From assembly GCA_028288485.1 (NCBI GenBank), contig JAQBNO010000148.1:17597-81596 (forward strand): a DNA stretch of 64,000 bases. Reading direction: 5' to 3'. The notes below the pieces were generated by a model, which did not search any database, had not been told where the DNA came from, and saw only the letters and a program-made list of their open reading frames with translations. The stretch is from Segetibacter sp. GTDB lineage: Bacteria; Bacteroidota; Bacteroidia; Chitinophagales; Chitinophagaceae. A program made the position numbers and the translations under genes. Below are positions 1 through 8,435 of the stretch, one piece after another; the first letter of the stretch is position 1; each line of letters starts with the position of its first letter.

Positions 1-2
1 AC

Positions 3-1118
3 CATAGCAGGGGATTTGTTCCTATGGTGGCCACCGCCCAAAGGTTTTCTGAATTAAATCCCGGCGTTGAGATAATCTGGGAGAAAAGATCGCTGCAGCA
101 GTTTGCAGATTTTTCTATAGAACAATTGGCTGAACGATATGATCTATTGGTGATCGATCACCCCTGGGCGGGGTTTGCTGCAAGAACGAGAACTATTTTG
201 CCATTAGATGAATTTTTGCCTGCCGATTTTATCGAAGATCAACGTGTTAATACCGTTGGACACTCGTTTGAAAGTTATTCTTATACCGGTCATCAATGGG
301 CACTCGCAATTGATGCTGCTACACCTGTGGCTTCAAGCCGTCCTGACCTTTTGCAAAAACTTAATACCAAACTTCCCGAAAATTTTGATGATCTGTTATC
401 GCTTGCTTCAAAAGGTTTGGTAGCTTTTGCAGGCATTCCTATTGATGTTTTAATGAGCTTTTATATGTTCTGTTGCTCTTTAGGAGAAGACCCACTTCAA
501 AAAGAAGACCTTGTGGTAAGTGAAGCGACAGGAGTGGAGGCATTAAAAATGTTCAGGTCACTGGCACAAAAAATGAATCCTGCTTTTTTCAATTATAATC
601 CTATTAAGGTTTATGAAGCGATGACCTTAACAGATGAAATAGCTTATTGCCCCTTTGCTTATGGCTATTCCAATTATTCAAGAAGGGGTTATGCAAGAAC
701 ATTACTTCATTTTCATGACCTGCTTAAAATAGATGGTACAAACAAAGCCAAGAGCACGTTGGGTGGTACAGGTTTAGCTGTTTCAGCTAAGTGTGAACAT
801 ATTGATGAAGTAATGAAGTATGTAGAATATGTTGCATCGGGTGATTGCCAGGAAACCGTGTTCTTTAGCAACGGCGGACAACCGGGACATTTAAAAGCGT
901 GGCAGGATGATTATGTAAACAGTCAAAGTGAAAATTATTTTGCTGCTACATTGCCTGCTTTGCAACGAGCTTTTCTACGTCCGCGGTATCACGGAAGCAT
1001 GTACTTCCAGGATCATGCGGGTGAGCCGGTAAGAGATTATTTAATAAGAGGAGGTAGCGAGAAAAAATTGCTTAACCAATTGAATGAGCTATACATTACA
1101 TCAAGAACAATAGAATAG
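3..1118 (+). CDS. Solute-binding-protein-like protein (family 1), 5' end outside window
   Basis: The reading frame is open from the first complete codon at position 3, so the true start lies upstream; an internal Met at position 24 is probably not the start. The visible 371 residues resemble bacterial extracellular solute-binding proteins of family 1: an early SRGFVPMVATAQRF segment, a YDLLVIDHPW segment typical of lobe I, and a late FFSNGGQPGH segment. Because the N-terminus is missing, I cannot tell whether a signal peptide exists. The stop is followed after one base by the start of a CoA-transferase gene, so the two are almost certainly co-transcribed. A related protein without a signal peptide lies three genes downstream. 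No ABC permease or ATPase gene is in the window. The ligand is unknown. The family call is by sequence feel rather than a single diagnostic motif. Confidence 0.75.
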   Translation, partial: HSRGFVPMVATAQRFSELNPGVEIIWEKRSLQQFADFSIEQLAERYDLLVIDHPWAGFAARTRTILPLDEFLPADFIEDQRVNTVGHSFESYSYTGHQWALAIDAATPVASSRPDLLQKLNTKLPENFDDLLSLASKGLVAFAGIPIDVLMSFYMFCCSLGEDPLQKEDLVVSEATGVEALKMFRSLAQKMNPAFFNYNPIKVYEAMTLTDEIAYCPFAYGYSNYSRRGYARTLLHFHDLLKIDGTNKAKSTLGGTGLAVSAKCEHIDEVMKYVEYVASGDCQETVFFSNGGQPGHLKAWQDDYVNSQSENYFAATLPALQRAFLRPRYHGSMYFQDHAGEPVRDYLIRGGSEKKLLNQLNELYITSRTIE

Positions 1119-1119
1119 T

Positions 1120-2271
1120 ATGAAAAAACCTTTAGAAGGCCTGTTGGTATTGGAGTTCAGCCAGTTTTTGGCGGGGCCTTCCGCAGGTTTAAGACTGGCA
1201 GATCTGGGTGCAAGGGTTATAAAAATTGAACGCCCTGTAAAAGGTGAAGGCGGACGACAAATAGCTATTAAGAATATTTTTATAGATGGCGACAGCCTCG
1301 TTTTTCATACGATTAATCGGAATAAAGAATCGTATGCCGCCGATTTAAAAAATGCGGATGACCTGGAGAAGGTAAAGAAGCTGATTGCAAAGGCTGATGT
1401 GATGACACATAATTTCAGGCCGGGGGTTATGGAAAAGATCGGGCTGGATTATGCGTCGGTAAAAACAATAAACTCGAAGATTGTGTACGGTATTGTTTCA
1501 GGTTATGGAAATAAAGGTCCCTGGGCAAATAAACCGGGCCAGGATTTACTGGTTCAATCTTTATCTGGCTTAACCCATTTATCGGGAACAAGAAATGACG
1601 GACCGGTACCTTTTGGTTTAGCGGTTGCAGATATATTGTGTGGTTCGCATTTTACGCAGGGTATTCTTGCCGGGCTTATTAAGCGTGGCAAGACACATGA
1701 AAGTGTATTGGTAGAAGTAAGCCTGCTTGAATCGACGCTTGACATGCAATTTGAAGTTCTTACTACTTACCTCAACGATGGAGGAAAGTTGCCATATCGC
1801 GGGAATACCAGGGGAACTGCTCATGCATACTTAAGTGCACCGTATGGAATATATAAAACAAAAGATAGTTACCTGGCAATTGCGATGGGTAATCTTATTC
1901 CGTTAATGACAGCGCTTGGATGTACTATTGAAGAAGCGTATGAAGACGCAGCTACATGGTTTGATAAGAGAGATGAGATTGTAGAAACAATTGCGTCGGT
2001 TTTAATAAATACAACAACGGATGAATGCCTGTTAATACTTGAACCATTAGGCATTTGGTGTGCACCGGTATTAGATTATCAGGAACTGATGCAGCAGGAA
2101 GGGTATAAGGTTTTGGGTATGCAACAAAATGTGAAATTGCCAAACGGCGACGACTTAGCCACTACCCGTTGTCCTATTGTTATTAATGGAAGAAAATTAT
2201 ATTCAACCAAACCTGCACCAAAAGTTGGATCACATACTGATGAGATAAATAAGGAGTTTTACATTTTGTAA
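1120..2271 (+). CDS. CaiB/BaiF family (class III) CoA-transferase, copy 1
   Basis: A 383-residue protein that should move CoA between a CoA thioester and a carboxylic acid in the cytoplasm. The N-terminus has the family pattern: [33 protein letters not shown] text in the first 40 residues, then [12 protein letters not shown], and a [15 protein letters not shown] block near residues 128-145. The Asp of [10 protein letters not shown], Asp171, sits where class III transferases carry the catalytic aspartate that forms a mixed anhydride. Length is normal for the family. It starts one base after the preceding stop and is followed 17 bases later by a paralogue, so both belong to one operon. The substrate acid is not evident. 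Carnitine or formate CoA-transferases are only distant family members, so no specific name is given. Confidence 0.9.
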   Translation: MKKPLEGLLVLEFSQFLAGPSAGLRLADLGARVIKIERPVKGEGGRQIAIKNIFIDGDSLVFHTINRNKESYAADLKNADDLEKVKKLIAKADVMTHNFRPGVMEKIGLDYASVKTINSKIVYGIVSGYGNKGPWANKPGQDLLVQSLSGLTHLSGTRNDGPVPFGLAVADILCGSHFTQGILAGLIKRGKTHESVLVEVSLLESTLDMQFEVLTTYLNDGGKLPYRGNTRGTAHAYLSAPYGIYKTKDSYLAIAMGNLIPLMTALGCTIEEAYEDAATWFDKRDEIVETIASVLINTTTDECLLILEPLGIWCAPVLDYQELMQQEGYKVLGMQQNVKLPNGDDLATTRCPIVINGRKLYSTKPAPKVGSHTDEINKEFYIL

Positions 2272-2288
2272 AAATTAGAGTTCGTATA

Positions 2289-3455
2289 ATGAATGCATTA
2301 GAAGATATTTTAGTAGTTGATTTCAGCCAGTTTTTATCTGGTCCTTCAGCAAGTTTACGAATGGCTGATTTAGGAGCTCGTGTCATTAAAATTGAACGTC
2401 CGGGAACGGGTGATATTTGCCGCCATTTGTATACTTCAAACGTTATAATGAATGGTGAGTCTTCTGTATTTCATGCCATCAACCGGAATAAGGAAAGTTT
2501 TGTAGCGGACCTTAAAAATGAAGAGGATAAAAAAGCGGTTCAGGAATTATTGAAAAAAGCCGACGTGGTGATGCACAACTATCGCCCGGGAGTTATGGAG
2601 CGGTTAGGGTTTGATTACTATAAAGTGAAGGAAATTAATGATACGGTTGTTTATGGTGAAATCTCGGGATATGGTACGGAAGGTCCCTGGAAAGATAAAC
2701 CAGGACAGGATCTGCTCGTGCAATCTCTTGCAGGATTAACCTGGTTAACAGGAAATGCAGAAGACGGCCCGGTACCAATGGGACTATCAATTGTTGATAT
2801 GCTTGCAGGTGCTCAGCTGGCGCAGGGAATTTTAGCCTGCCTGGTTCGCCGCGGTATAAGCGGGGAAGGTGGTCTTGTACAGGTTAGCATGCTCGAGTCT
2901 GTAATGGATCTTCAGTTTGAAGTGCTTACTACATTTTATAATGACGGTGGCGCTTTGCCCAAGCGAACAGAAACAAATAATGCACACGCTTATTTGGGTG
3001 CCCCCTATGGTATTTACCAGACTAAAAATGGTTTCATTGCTTTAGCTATGGGATCTATTCCTGTGCTTGGAAAGCTTTTAAATTGCCCTGATTTGTTAGT
3101 CTACCAGGACGTGGCTCTTGCTTTTACCAAACGCGACGAAATAAAGGAAATTCTTGCAAAACATTTTTTAACCGGAACAACGGAACAATGGCTGTCTGTT
3201 TTGGAACCTGCCGACATTTGGTGTGCAGACGTTTTATCGTGGGATAGACTGATGCAACACGAAGGGTTTAAAGTGCTCGATATGGTGCAGGAAGTACAAA
3301 TGACAGATGGTTATAGCTATAAAACAACACGATGCCCGATAAGGATAGACGGTGAAATTTTAAGCTCACCAAAAGCTTCTCCGAAGTTGGGACAGGATAA
3401 TGAATTGATAACCGAAGAATTTTTAAGAGCACCGGAATTGAGAAAAGCCATATGA
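2289..3455 (+). CDS. CaiB/BaiF family (class III) CoA-transferase, copy 2
   Basis: A 388-residue paralogue of the preceding gene. It shares nearly identical blocks such as [45 protein letters not shown] and [20 protein letters not shown] (each given here only in part). The catalytic aspartate position is kept as Asp170 in the [10 protein letters not shown] segment, so the enzyme is probably active. The stop codon overlaps the next start in an ATGA arrangement, indicating translational coupling to the solute-binding-like protein. Class III transferases are interlocked dimers, so the two tandem copies could form a heterodimer or serve two substrates. That is inference; nothing in the sequence decides it. 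Confidence 0.9.
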   Translation: MNALEDILVVDFSQFLSGPSASLRMADLGARVIKIERPGTGDICRHLYTSNVIMNGESSVFHAINRNKESFVADLKNEEDKKAVQELLKKADVVMHNYRPGVMERLGFDYYKVKEINDTVVYGEISGYGTEGPWKDKPGQDLLVQSLAGLTWLTGNAEDGPVPMGLSIVDMLAGAQLAQGILACLVRRGISGEGGLVQVSMLESVMDLQFEVLTTFYNDGGALPKRTETNNAHAYLGAPYGIYQTKNGFIALAMGSIPVLGKLLNCPDLLVYQDVALAFTKRDEIKEILAKHFLTGTTEQWLSVLEPADIWCADVLSWDRLMQHEGFKVLDMVQEVQMTDGYSYKTTRCPIRIDGEILSSPKASPKLGQDNELITEEFLRAPELRKAI

Positions 3456-4684
3456 GTGATAACAATACATTTCGCATAGCCGTACGAAAGTTTGGACCAT
3501 TTGAAACTGCTTTAGAAAAGACCTGGGCTGACTTCTGTAAACAGTCAAACTGTTCGCTACAGGTAGAAATGGTTCCAATGGAACTTCATCCTTTATATGA
3601 TTCTATCCTGGAAAAAGGTGGGCTGGCAAAGGGTGACTGGGATGTAGCTCACATAAATACCGACTGGTTATACGAGGGTTATACCTCAGGTGCTATTCAA
3701 AATCTGAAGCCTTATATAGAAGCAAATCCTCCCGAAGATTTTCCGGTAGGATGGAGCCAGTCACTTTCATCGATGCAGAAATCCGGAGACGATGTTTACG
3801 GACTTCCCTTCCATGACGGACCTGAATGCCTTATCTATCGAAAAGACCTTTTCGAGGATGAAAGCGAGCAGAAAAGGTATTTTGAAATGTATGGTAGGCC
3901 ATTGCAGCTACCCGAAACATGGGACGATTTTCAGCAGGTAGCAAGGTTCTTCCAAAGATCATCAGAGAATTTATGCGGTACCGTCTTCGCAGGTTATCCC
4001 GACGGTCATAATACGGTTTTTGATTTTTGCCTACAGTTATGGACAAGAAATGGTGAACTGGTAAATGAAGATGGAGTTATCAATATTAATACAGATGCAG
4101 CTCTGGAAGGCTTAACCTATTACAGGAATATTTTGCGTGATACCAATGCTATTCATCCGCAATCGAAAGAATTTGACTCGGTGCAGTCGGGGATGGCTTT
4201 TGCACGTGGTGAAGTTGCCATGATGGTCAACTGGTTTGGTTTTGCTTCTATGTGCGAAGTAATAGATGAGTCGACAGTAAAGGGTAAAGTAGACATCACT
4301 AACGTGCCTAAAGGAAATGGAGGAAAGTCTGCTTCTTTAAATGTTTACTGGTTATACGCAATAGGTGCGGGAAGTAAAAACAAACAGGTTGCATATGATT
4401 TTATCAGGTATGCGGTAAACAGGAATAACGATAAATTACTTACACTGGAAGGTGGCATAGGATGCCGCCTTTCTACCTGGCACGATGAGGAAGTGAATAA
4501 AATGGTTCCCTATTACCATAAACTCGAAATGTTACATAACAACGCCAAATCTCTGCCGTTAAAAAGCAACTGGGCCAAAATTGCATCAGTAATAGATGAA
4601 GTTGTTTTACAAACGGTTAACACTGATCTTCCAATAAAAGAACTTCTAACAAACGGTCAGCAGAAAATAGAATTACTGGGTTAA
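3452..4684 (+). CDS. Solute-binding-protein-like protein (family 1) without a signal peptide
   Basis: A 410-residue protein resembling sugar ABC-transporter substrate-binding proteins: [20 protein letters not shown] and [18 protein letters not shown] in lobe I, the [13 protein letters not shown] segment, and [14 protein letters not shown] later. Its N-terminus, [17 protein letters not shown], is polar and goes straight into the first beta strand, with no hydrophobic core or lipobox. It is therefore predicted to stay in the cytoplasm, unlike normal binding proteins. The start overlaps the previous stop by four bases, which fixes it. Sandwiched between CoA-transferases and an oxidoreductase and with no permease nearby, it may be a cytosolic ligand-binding or enzyme-partner protein. 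That role is inferred. A wrongly assigned start is unlikely, because the overlap leaves no room for a longer N-terminus. Confidence 0.8.
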   Translation: MSDNNTFRIAVRKFGPFETALEKTWADFCKQSNCSLQVEMVPMELHPLYDSILEKGGLAKGDWDVAHINTDWLYEGYTSGAIQNLKPYIEANPPEDFPVGWSQSLSSMQKSGDDVYGLPFHDGPECLIYRKDLFEDESEQKRYFEMYGRPLQLPETWDDFQQVARFFQRSSENLCGTVFAGYPDGHNTVFDFCLQLWTRNGELVNEDGVININTDAALEGLTYYRNILRDTNAIHPQSKEFDSVQSGMAFARGEVAMMVNWFGFASMCEVIDESTVKGKVDITNVPKGNGGKSASLNVYWLYAIGAGSKNKQVAYDFIRYAVNRNNDKLLTLEGGIGCRLSTWHDEEVNKMVPYYHKLEMLHNNAKSLPLKSNWAKIASVIDEVVLQTVNTDLPIKELLTNGQQKIELLG

Positions 4685-4694
4685 AACTAACAGA

Positions 4695-5771
4695 ATGGAA
4701 ATACCTTATAAACCTATATTACCCGAAAACCCGCTGCCTATTGTCATCATTGGTGCTGGCGGCATCGTAACCGATGCGCACCTGCCTGCATATAAAAAAG
4801 CGGGATTTAGTGTAGTCGGCATTACTAACAGGACAAAGGGGCGGGCAGAAAAGGTGGCAGCAGAATGGAACATTCCAAACGTATACGATTCGGTTGCAGA
4901 TGCCGTAGCCAATGCGCCGGAAAATGCAGTATATGATATTACCATAATGCCCAACCAGTTCGTCGAAACATTAAATCAATTGCCCGATGGAAGTGGCGTA
5001 CTCATCCAAAAACCGATGGGTGATTACTTCTGGCAAAGCAAAGAAATCCTCGAGGTTTGCAGGAGAAAAAACCTCGTTGCAGCTATTAATTGCCAATTAC
5101 GTTTTGCTCCTTATGTCAGCGCCGCACGATACCTCGTCGAGCAGGGACTGATAGGCGAATTGTACGATATGGAAGTGCGGGTAACGATAAAAACTCCATG
5201 GGAAATATTCCCCCATGTTATTATTCACCCCCGTCTCGAAATTCAATACCACAGCATTCATTATATTGATTTGATCAGGTCTTTCCTTGGTGATCCGAAA
5301 AGTGTAATGGCTAAAACTTTAAAACATCCTGCAAAGACTTTGTCATCTTCACGTTCAACTATTTTGTTCGATTACGGCGATACCATGCATGCCGTTATCA
5401 ATACCAACCACGATCATGATTTTGGTCCAACTAACCAGGAGAGTTATATAAAATGGGAAGGAACAAAAGGTGCGATTAAAGCAAAGATGGGCTTGCTGAT
5501 GGATTACCCGCATGGCGTTCCTGATCAATTCGAATATTGCATCCGTGAAGAAGGAAAAGAACCCGTATGGATAACAGTGCCGCTGGAAGGCTCCTGGTTT
5601 CCCGATGCATTTATAGGAACAATGTCGGCTGTAATGCGGTATAAAGAAGGTTCGTCCAAAGTGTTGCCAACAAGTGTTGAAGATGTTATAAAAACAATGG
5701 CTGTTGTAGAAAGCGCATATATCTCAAGCGATACAGGTGGGGTTGTAGTGGCGGAAAGGTTTAAGGTGTAA
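4695..5771 (+). CDS. Gfo/Idh/MocA family NAD(P)-dependent oxidoreductase
   Basis: A 358-residue oxidoreductase. The N-terminal Rossmann fold shows VIIGAGGIVTDAHLPAY near residues 17-33, with the next strand ending in TNRTKGRAEKVA. The usual EKP motif of the family appears as QKP in VLIQKPMGDY, a conservative change at the nicotinamide-side loop. The C-terminal domain carries the HxxD-type signature in SIHYIDLIRSFLGDP. There is no export signal, so it is cytoplasmic. It begins 10 bases after the solute-binding-like gene and ends the operon. Members of this family oxidise or reduce sugars, inositols and sugar acids. Here it would supply the redox step of a pathway that also uses CoA transfer. 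Substrate unknown. Confidence 0.88.
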   Translation: MEIPYKPILPENPLPIVIIGAGGIVTDAHLPAYKKAGFSVVGITNRTKGRAEKVAAEWNIPNVYDSVADAVANAPENAVYDITIMPNQFVETLNQLPDGSGVLIQKPMGDYFWQSKEILEVCRRKNLVAAINCQLRFAPYVSAARYLVEQGLIGELYDMEVRVTIKTPWEIFPHVIIHPRLEIQYHSIHYIDLIRSFLGDPKSVMAKTLKHPAKTLSSSRSTILFDYGDTMHAVINTNHDHDFGPTNQESYIKWEGTKGAIKAKMGLLMDYPHGVPDQFEYCIREEGKEPVWITVPLEGSWFPDAFIGTMSAVMRYKEGSSKVLPTSVEDVIKTMAVVESAYISSDTGGVVVAERFKV

Positions 5772-5780
5772 GGCAGGTTA

Positions 5781-5820
5781 CAAGATACAGGTTTCAAGAT
5801 ACAAGTTTCAAGACAGAGGA
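5781..5820 (+). repeat. Tandem 14-bp direct repeat (caagatacaggttt type)
   Basis: Two 14-bp units, caagatacaggttt at 5781-5794 and caagatacaagttt at 5795-5808, followed by a partial third unit beginning caaga. Related purine-rich words such as taaggtgtaaggc and taaggagtaaggc flank the array. It begins right after the operon's last stop and could be replication slippage or part of a 3' end. Confidence 0.7.
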
Positions 5821-5953
5821 AAGAGGCAGAAGGCATGGTAAGGCAAAAGGTGTAGCGATTAAGGTTTAAGGAGTAAGGCGTCAAGTGTTTATCTCTCTTC
5901 TCCCTTTAGGGTTAGGGCTTTTTTTGGTAGCCAGCAGTTTTACTACTATATAA

Positions 5954-5977
5954 CATCGTTGTGTCACTCACTTGTAC
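5954..5977 (+). repeat. Dispersed 24-bp intergenic element, copy 1
   Basis: Reads catcgttgtg followed by tcactcacttgtac. The same sequence, or a variant with gcgtcgcactc in its middle, recurs in intergenic DNA throughout the window in both orientations. Confidence 0.85.
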
Positions 5978-6055
5978 TTGTAATAGCTTATTCGACTTTT
6001 ACTTTAAGTGGTATAAGATGTTTAAAATTTTAATATTGATAGGTGTTGAAGAAAG

Positions 6056-6115
6056 GTTGCTGGTCATGCCACCAGCAACGGCAGAGGCGCCTCAGTTGGT
6101 CGCATGACCAACTGA
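6056..6115. repeat. Two adjacent perfect hairpins (REP-like)
   Basis: Hairpin 1 pairs gttgctggt (6056-6064) with accagcaac (6071-6079) around a 6-base loop. Hairpin 2 pairs tcagttggtc (6092-6101) with gaccaactga (6106-6115) around gcat. The loops and stems share ggtcatgcc / gcatgacc words in opposite sense. Neither is followed by a T tract, so simple intrinsic terminators are unlikely. They resemble tandem REP-like palindromes. Confidence 0.75.
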
Positions 6116-6168
6116 TTGAGAAGCGGCCTCGAGGATTAAAAGCATTGAAAGCTCTTGTTAGACCGAAC

Positions 6169-6317
6169 TAATATTCGCTTCTGACACCAGTTATTGCATA
6201 AGGGACATCAGCCGGTTGGGTGCCCAGCGAAGCGTAGGCATTCAGAAAGCAGCGAAGCGGTTTCTCAAACAAGCGGGTGGAGTCCGGTTGCAATAACGAA
6301 GCCACGCGGCTTGAGCT
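6169..6317 (+). repeat. 149-bp structured repeat, copy 1
   Basis: Starts taatattcgcttctgaca, continues through agttattgcataagggacat and cagccggttgggtgcc, and ends cttgagct. A second copy of exactly the same length lies at 44920-45068. Both contain a central stem-loop with loop agcgaagc or agcgacgc. One stem pair differs between copies as A-T versus T-A, a compensatory change. This suggests a structured RNA or a small mobile element. Confidence 0.75.
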
Positions 6318-6378
6318 TTTGATGTGAGGTTGATAAGGCTTTTACAAACAAAACGTCTGATCAAAATAAATAACAGTC

Positions 6379-6828
6379 ATGTATTTCAAATCCATTTTTT
6401 ACGAAGATTACACTTTAGAAAATAAAAGAATAACATTAGGCAGAACTATTACTGAGACAGATTTCGTTGTGCATGCGGGTCATACCGGCGATTTCTTCCC
6501 TCATCACATGGATGCCGAATGGTGCAAAACGCAACCTTTTAAACAAAGGATTGCCCACGGAACAATGATTTTTAGTATTGGCATTGGTCTTACGGCATCT
6601 GAAATTAACCCCGAAGCTTTCTCAAAAGGTTATGATCGTTTACGATTTGTAAAGCCTGTTTTTATTGGCGATACCATTCATTCTGAAATAACCATTTCTG
6701 AAAAAGCAGAATCAAAAAAGCCTGAATACGGAACGGTTACAGAGCATGTTGAGATAATAAACCAACACGGAGAAGTTGTGGTTGTTTGCGACCATTTGTT
6801 GCTGGTAAAAAAGAGGACCAACGGGTAA
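6379..6828 (+). CDS. MaoC-like (R)-specific enoyl-CoA hydratase family protein
   Basis: A 149-residue single hotdog-fold protein. The [11 protein letters not shown] segment around residues 35-45 corresponds to the hydratase-2 catalytic motif: Asp38 and His42/His43 fall at the catalytic Asp and His positions. It is followed by [15 protein letters not shown], the usual continuation. It should hydrate or dehydrate an acyl-CoA thioester in the cytoplasm. It lies 607 bases after the CoA-transferase operon in the same direction, with repeats between, and is probably transcribed separately. Its presence next to two CoA-transferases supports a CoA-thioester pathway in this region. MaoC proteins also act on mesaconyl-type substrates, so the exact reaction is open. 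Confidence 0.88.
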   Translation: MYFKSIFYEDYTLENKRITLGRTITETDFVVHAGHTGDFFPHHMDAEWCKTQPFKQRIAHGTMIFSIGIGLTASEINPEAFSKGYDRLRFVKPVFIGDTIHSEITISEKAESKKPEYGTVTEHVEIINQHGEVVVVCDHLLLVKKRTNG

Positions 6829-6908
6829 GTTGGGCAAAAAACAATAGAAGCTAAAGGAATTGATTTCTTCAATATAGTTTAGGAAAAAGACCAATAGCGA
6901 AGCTGTAA

Positions 6909-6932
6909 GTACACGGGAGTGACACAACGATG
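6909..6932 (-). repeat. Dispersed 24-bp intergenic element, copy 2 (inverted)
   Basis: Reads gtacacgggagtgacacaac then gatg, the reverse complement of the 5954 copy with two changes. Together the two copies flank the MaoC gene as a converging inverted pair. Confidence 0.8.
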
Positions 6933-7040
6933 ATGAACATAGTTGTAATGCTTGTAAACAAAAAATGTATTTCTTCCTGTCGAAAATAAAGATCTGGATA
7001 ATAATTATTTAAAGGAATCTCTAAATATCAAAAAATAACG

Positions 7041-8351
7041 ATGGCCCAACTGCCTGTAGAATCTGTCGCTCAACCAACCGGTGTTAAAACTGAATATGGT
7101 AAGGGCGAAAAAAATAAATACCTCCTGCCTTTTATTTTAGTAACAAGCCTGTTCTTTCTATGGGGCATGGCACATAACCTTGATTCTATTTTAATCCCGC
7201 ATCTTAAGAAGGCGTGCGAATTGGATAATCGTCAATCAACACTTGTAGATACCTCTATATTTTTTGCCTATTTCATTATGGCTATGCCGGCCGGAATGTT
7301 TTTAAAAAAGTGGGGATATAAGAGCGGTATTATAACAGGACTGCTTGTTTTTGCTTTAGGGGCATTTTTATTTGTGCCTGCCGCTAATGCCAGGAGCTAC
7401 GAACTTTTTCTGCTTGCATTATTTATCATTGGTTGCGGACTTGCTATACTGGAAACCGCTGCCAATCCTTACGCGGCTATCTTAGGCCCTCCTGAAAGCG
7501 CAGGTACACGCTTAAATCTTGCCGCTTCTTTCAATGGGCTTGCAGCAACCATTGCACCTTTGATTGGTACAGTTTTTATTTTATCGGGCGTTGAGTTTAC
7601 CGGTGAACAACTTGCAGCTATGCCTGATGCAGAACGTTTAACCTACCTAAATCACGAAGCTTCCGCTGTTAAATTGCCTTATATACTATTGGGCGTTGTG
7701 CTGGTTTTAGTGGCTGTCTTGTTTTACTTTTTCAAGTTTCCGGAGGTGAGAGATGATAGTAAATCGGTAAAGGGCAGCAGCTTTTTTAACGCCTTTAAAT
7801 ATAAACACCTTACCTGGGCTGTTGTTGCCCAATTTTCTTATGTAGGCGCGCAGGTTTGTGTTACCAGCTTTTTTATCCGGATGGCCAAACAGGGCGGTGG
7901 TATTGATGAAAAGACTGCAGGATATTATTTAGGTGTTTATGGTTTCTTGTTTATGGTAGGACGTTTTGCCGGGACATTTTTTCTTCGGTTTGTATCTGCG
8001 CATAAGCTGCTTTCTATCTATGCCTGTATTTCTGTTTTACTCTGTCTTATAGCTATTTTATCAGAAGGTGGTTATGTGATTTATTCATTAGGAGCTTTGG
8101 GTTTCTTTATGTCTATCATGTTCCCTACCATTTTTTCTTTGGGAATTGCTGGTCTTGGAAACGATACTAAAACAGGTTCCTCGTTATTGGTGATGTCAAT
8201 TGTAGGAGGTGCTATTTTCCCCTACCTTATGGGAACGGTGATCGACCTGAATAAAGATAACGTGCAAACAGGATATATCGTGCCACTGGTGTGTTTTGCA
8301 GTCATTGTTTATTTTGGTCTTACTGCTTACAAAGTGAAGCCCCGGCCCTAA
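7041..8351 (+). CDS. fucP: FucP-type MFS sugar/H+ symporter
   Basis: A 436-residue major facilitator protein with about 12 hydrophobic segments. It matches the L-fucose permease branch: FFLWGMAHNLDSILIPHLKK in the first helix pair, and GLAILETAANPYAAILGPP around residues 133-151, whose Glu138 corresponds to the conserved proton-coupling glutamate of the ETAANP motif. The SRxNLAxSFNG-like element appears as TRLNLAASFNGLAA. It would bring a deoxysugar or hexose across the inner membrane. It lies 84 bases before a GH106 gene in the same direction, so it likely imports L-rhamnose, L-fucose or a similar product of the glycosidases downstream. Substrate choice is inferred from context; relatives also transport glucose, galactose and N-acetylglucosamine. 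Confidence 0.88.
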   Translation: MAQLPVESVAQPTGVKTEYGKGEKNKYLLPFILVTSLFFLWGMAHNLDSILIPHLKKACELDNRQSTLVDTSIFFAYFIMAMPAGMFLKKWGYKSGIITGLLVFALGAFLFVPAANARSYELFLLALFIIGCGLAILETAANPYAAILGPPESAGTRLNLAASFNGLAATIAPLIGTVFILSGVEFTGEQLAAMPDAERLTYLNHEASAVKLPYILLGVVLVLVAVLFYFFKFPEVRDDSKSVKGSSFFNAFKYKHLTWAVVAQFSYVGAQVCVTSFFIRMAKQGGGIDEKTAGYYLGVYGFLFMVGRFAGTFFLRFVSAHKLLSIYACISVLLCLIAILSEGGYVIYSLGALGFFMSIMFPTIFSLGIAGLGNDTKTGSSLLVMSIVGGAIFPYLMGTVIDLNKDNVQTGYIVPLVCFAVIVYFGLTAYKVKPRP

Positions 8352-8435
8352 AGGGAGGAGAGAGAAAGGCAGAATACGCGGCAATGAATTTATTTGACCA
8401 GGAGACTGGTTGATAACAGTTAAATACGTTTTTGG

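Larger units (their letters stand above)
5772..6378 (+). other. 607-bp gene-free stretch rich in repeats
   Basis: No credible coding region. The stretch contains short direct repeats just after the operon, one copy of the 24-bp dispersed element, two perfect hairpins side by side and one copy of the 149-bp repeat; each is listed separately. The density of repeats suggests an accumulation site for small palindromic or mobile elements downstream of the operon. Confidence 0.7.

Noticed and set aside
6169..6317. 149-bp repeat as a small coding gene
   Set aside because: All frames are broken differently in the two copies, while the stem-loop is conserved, so structure rather than protein is favoured.
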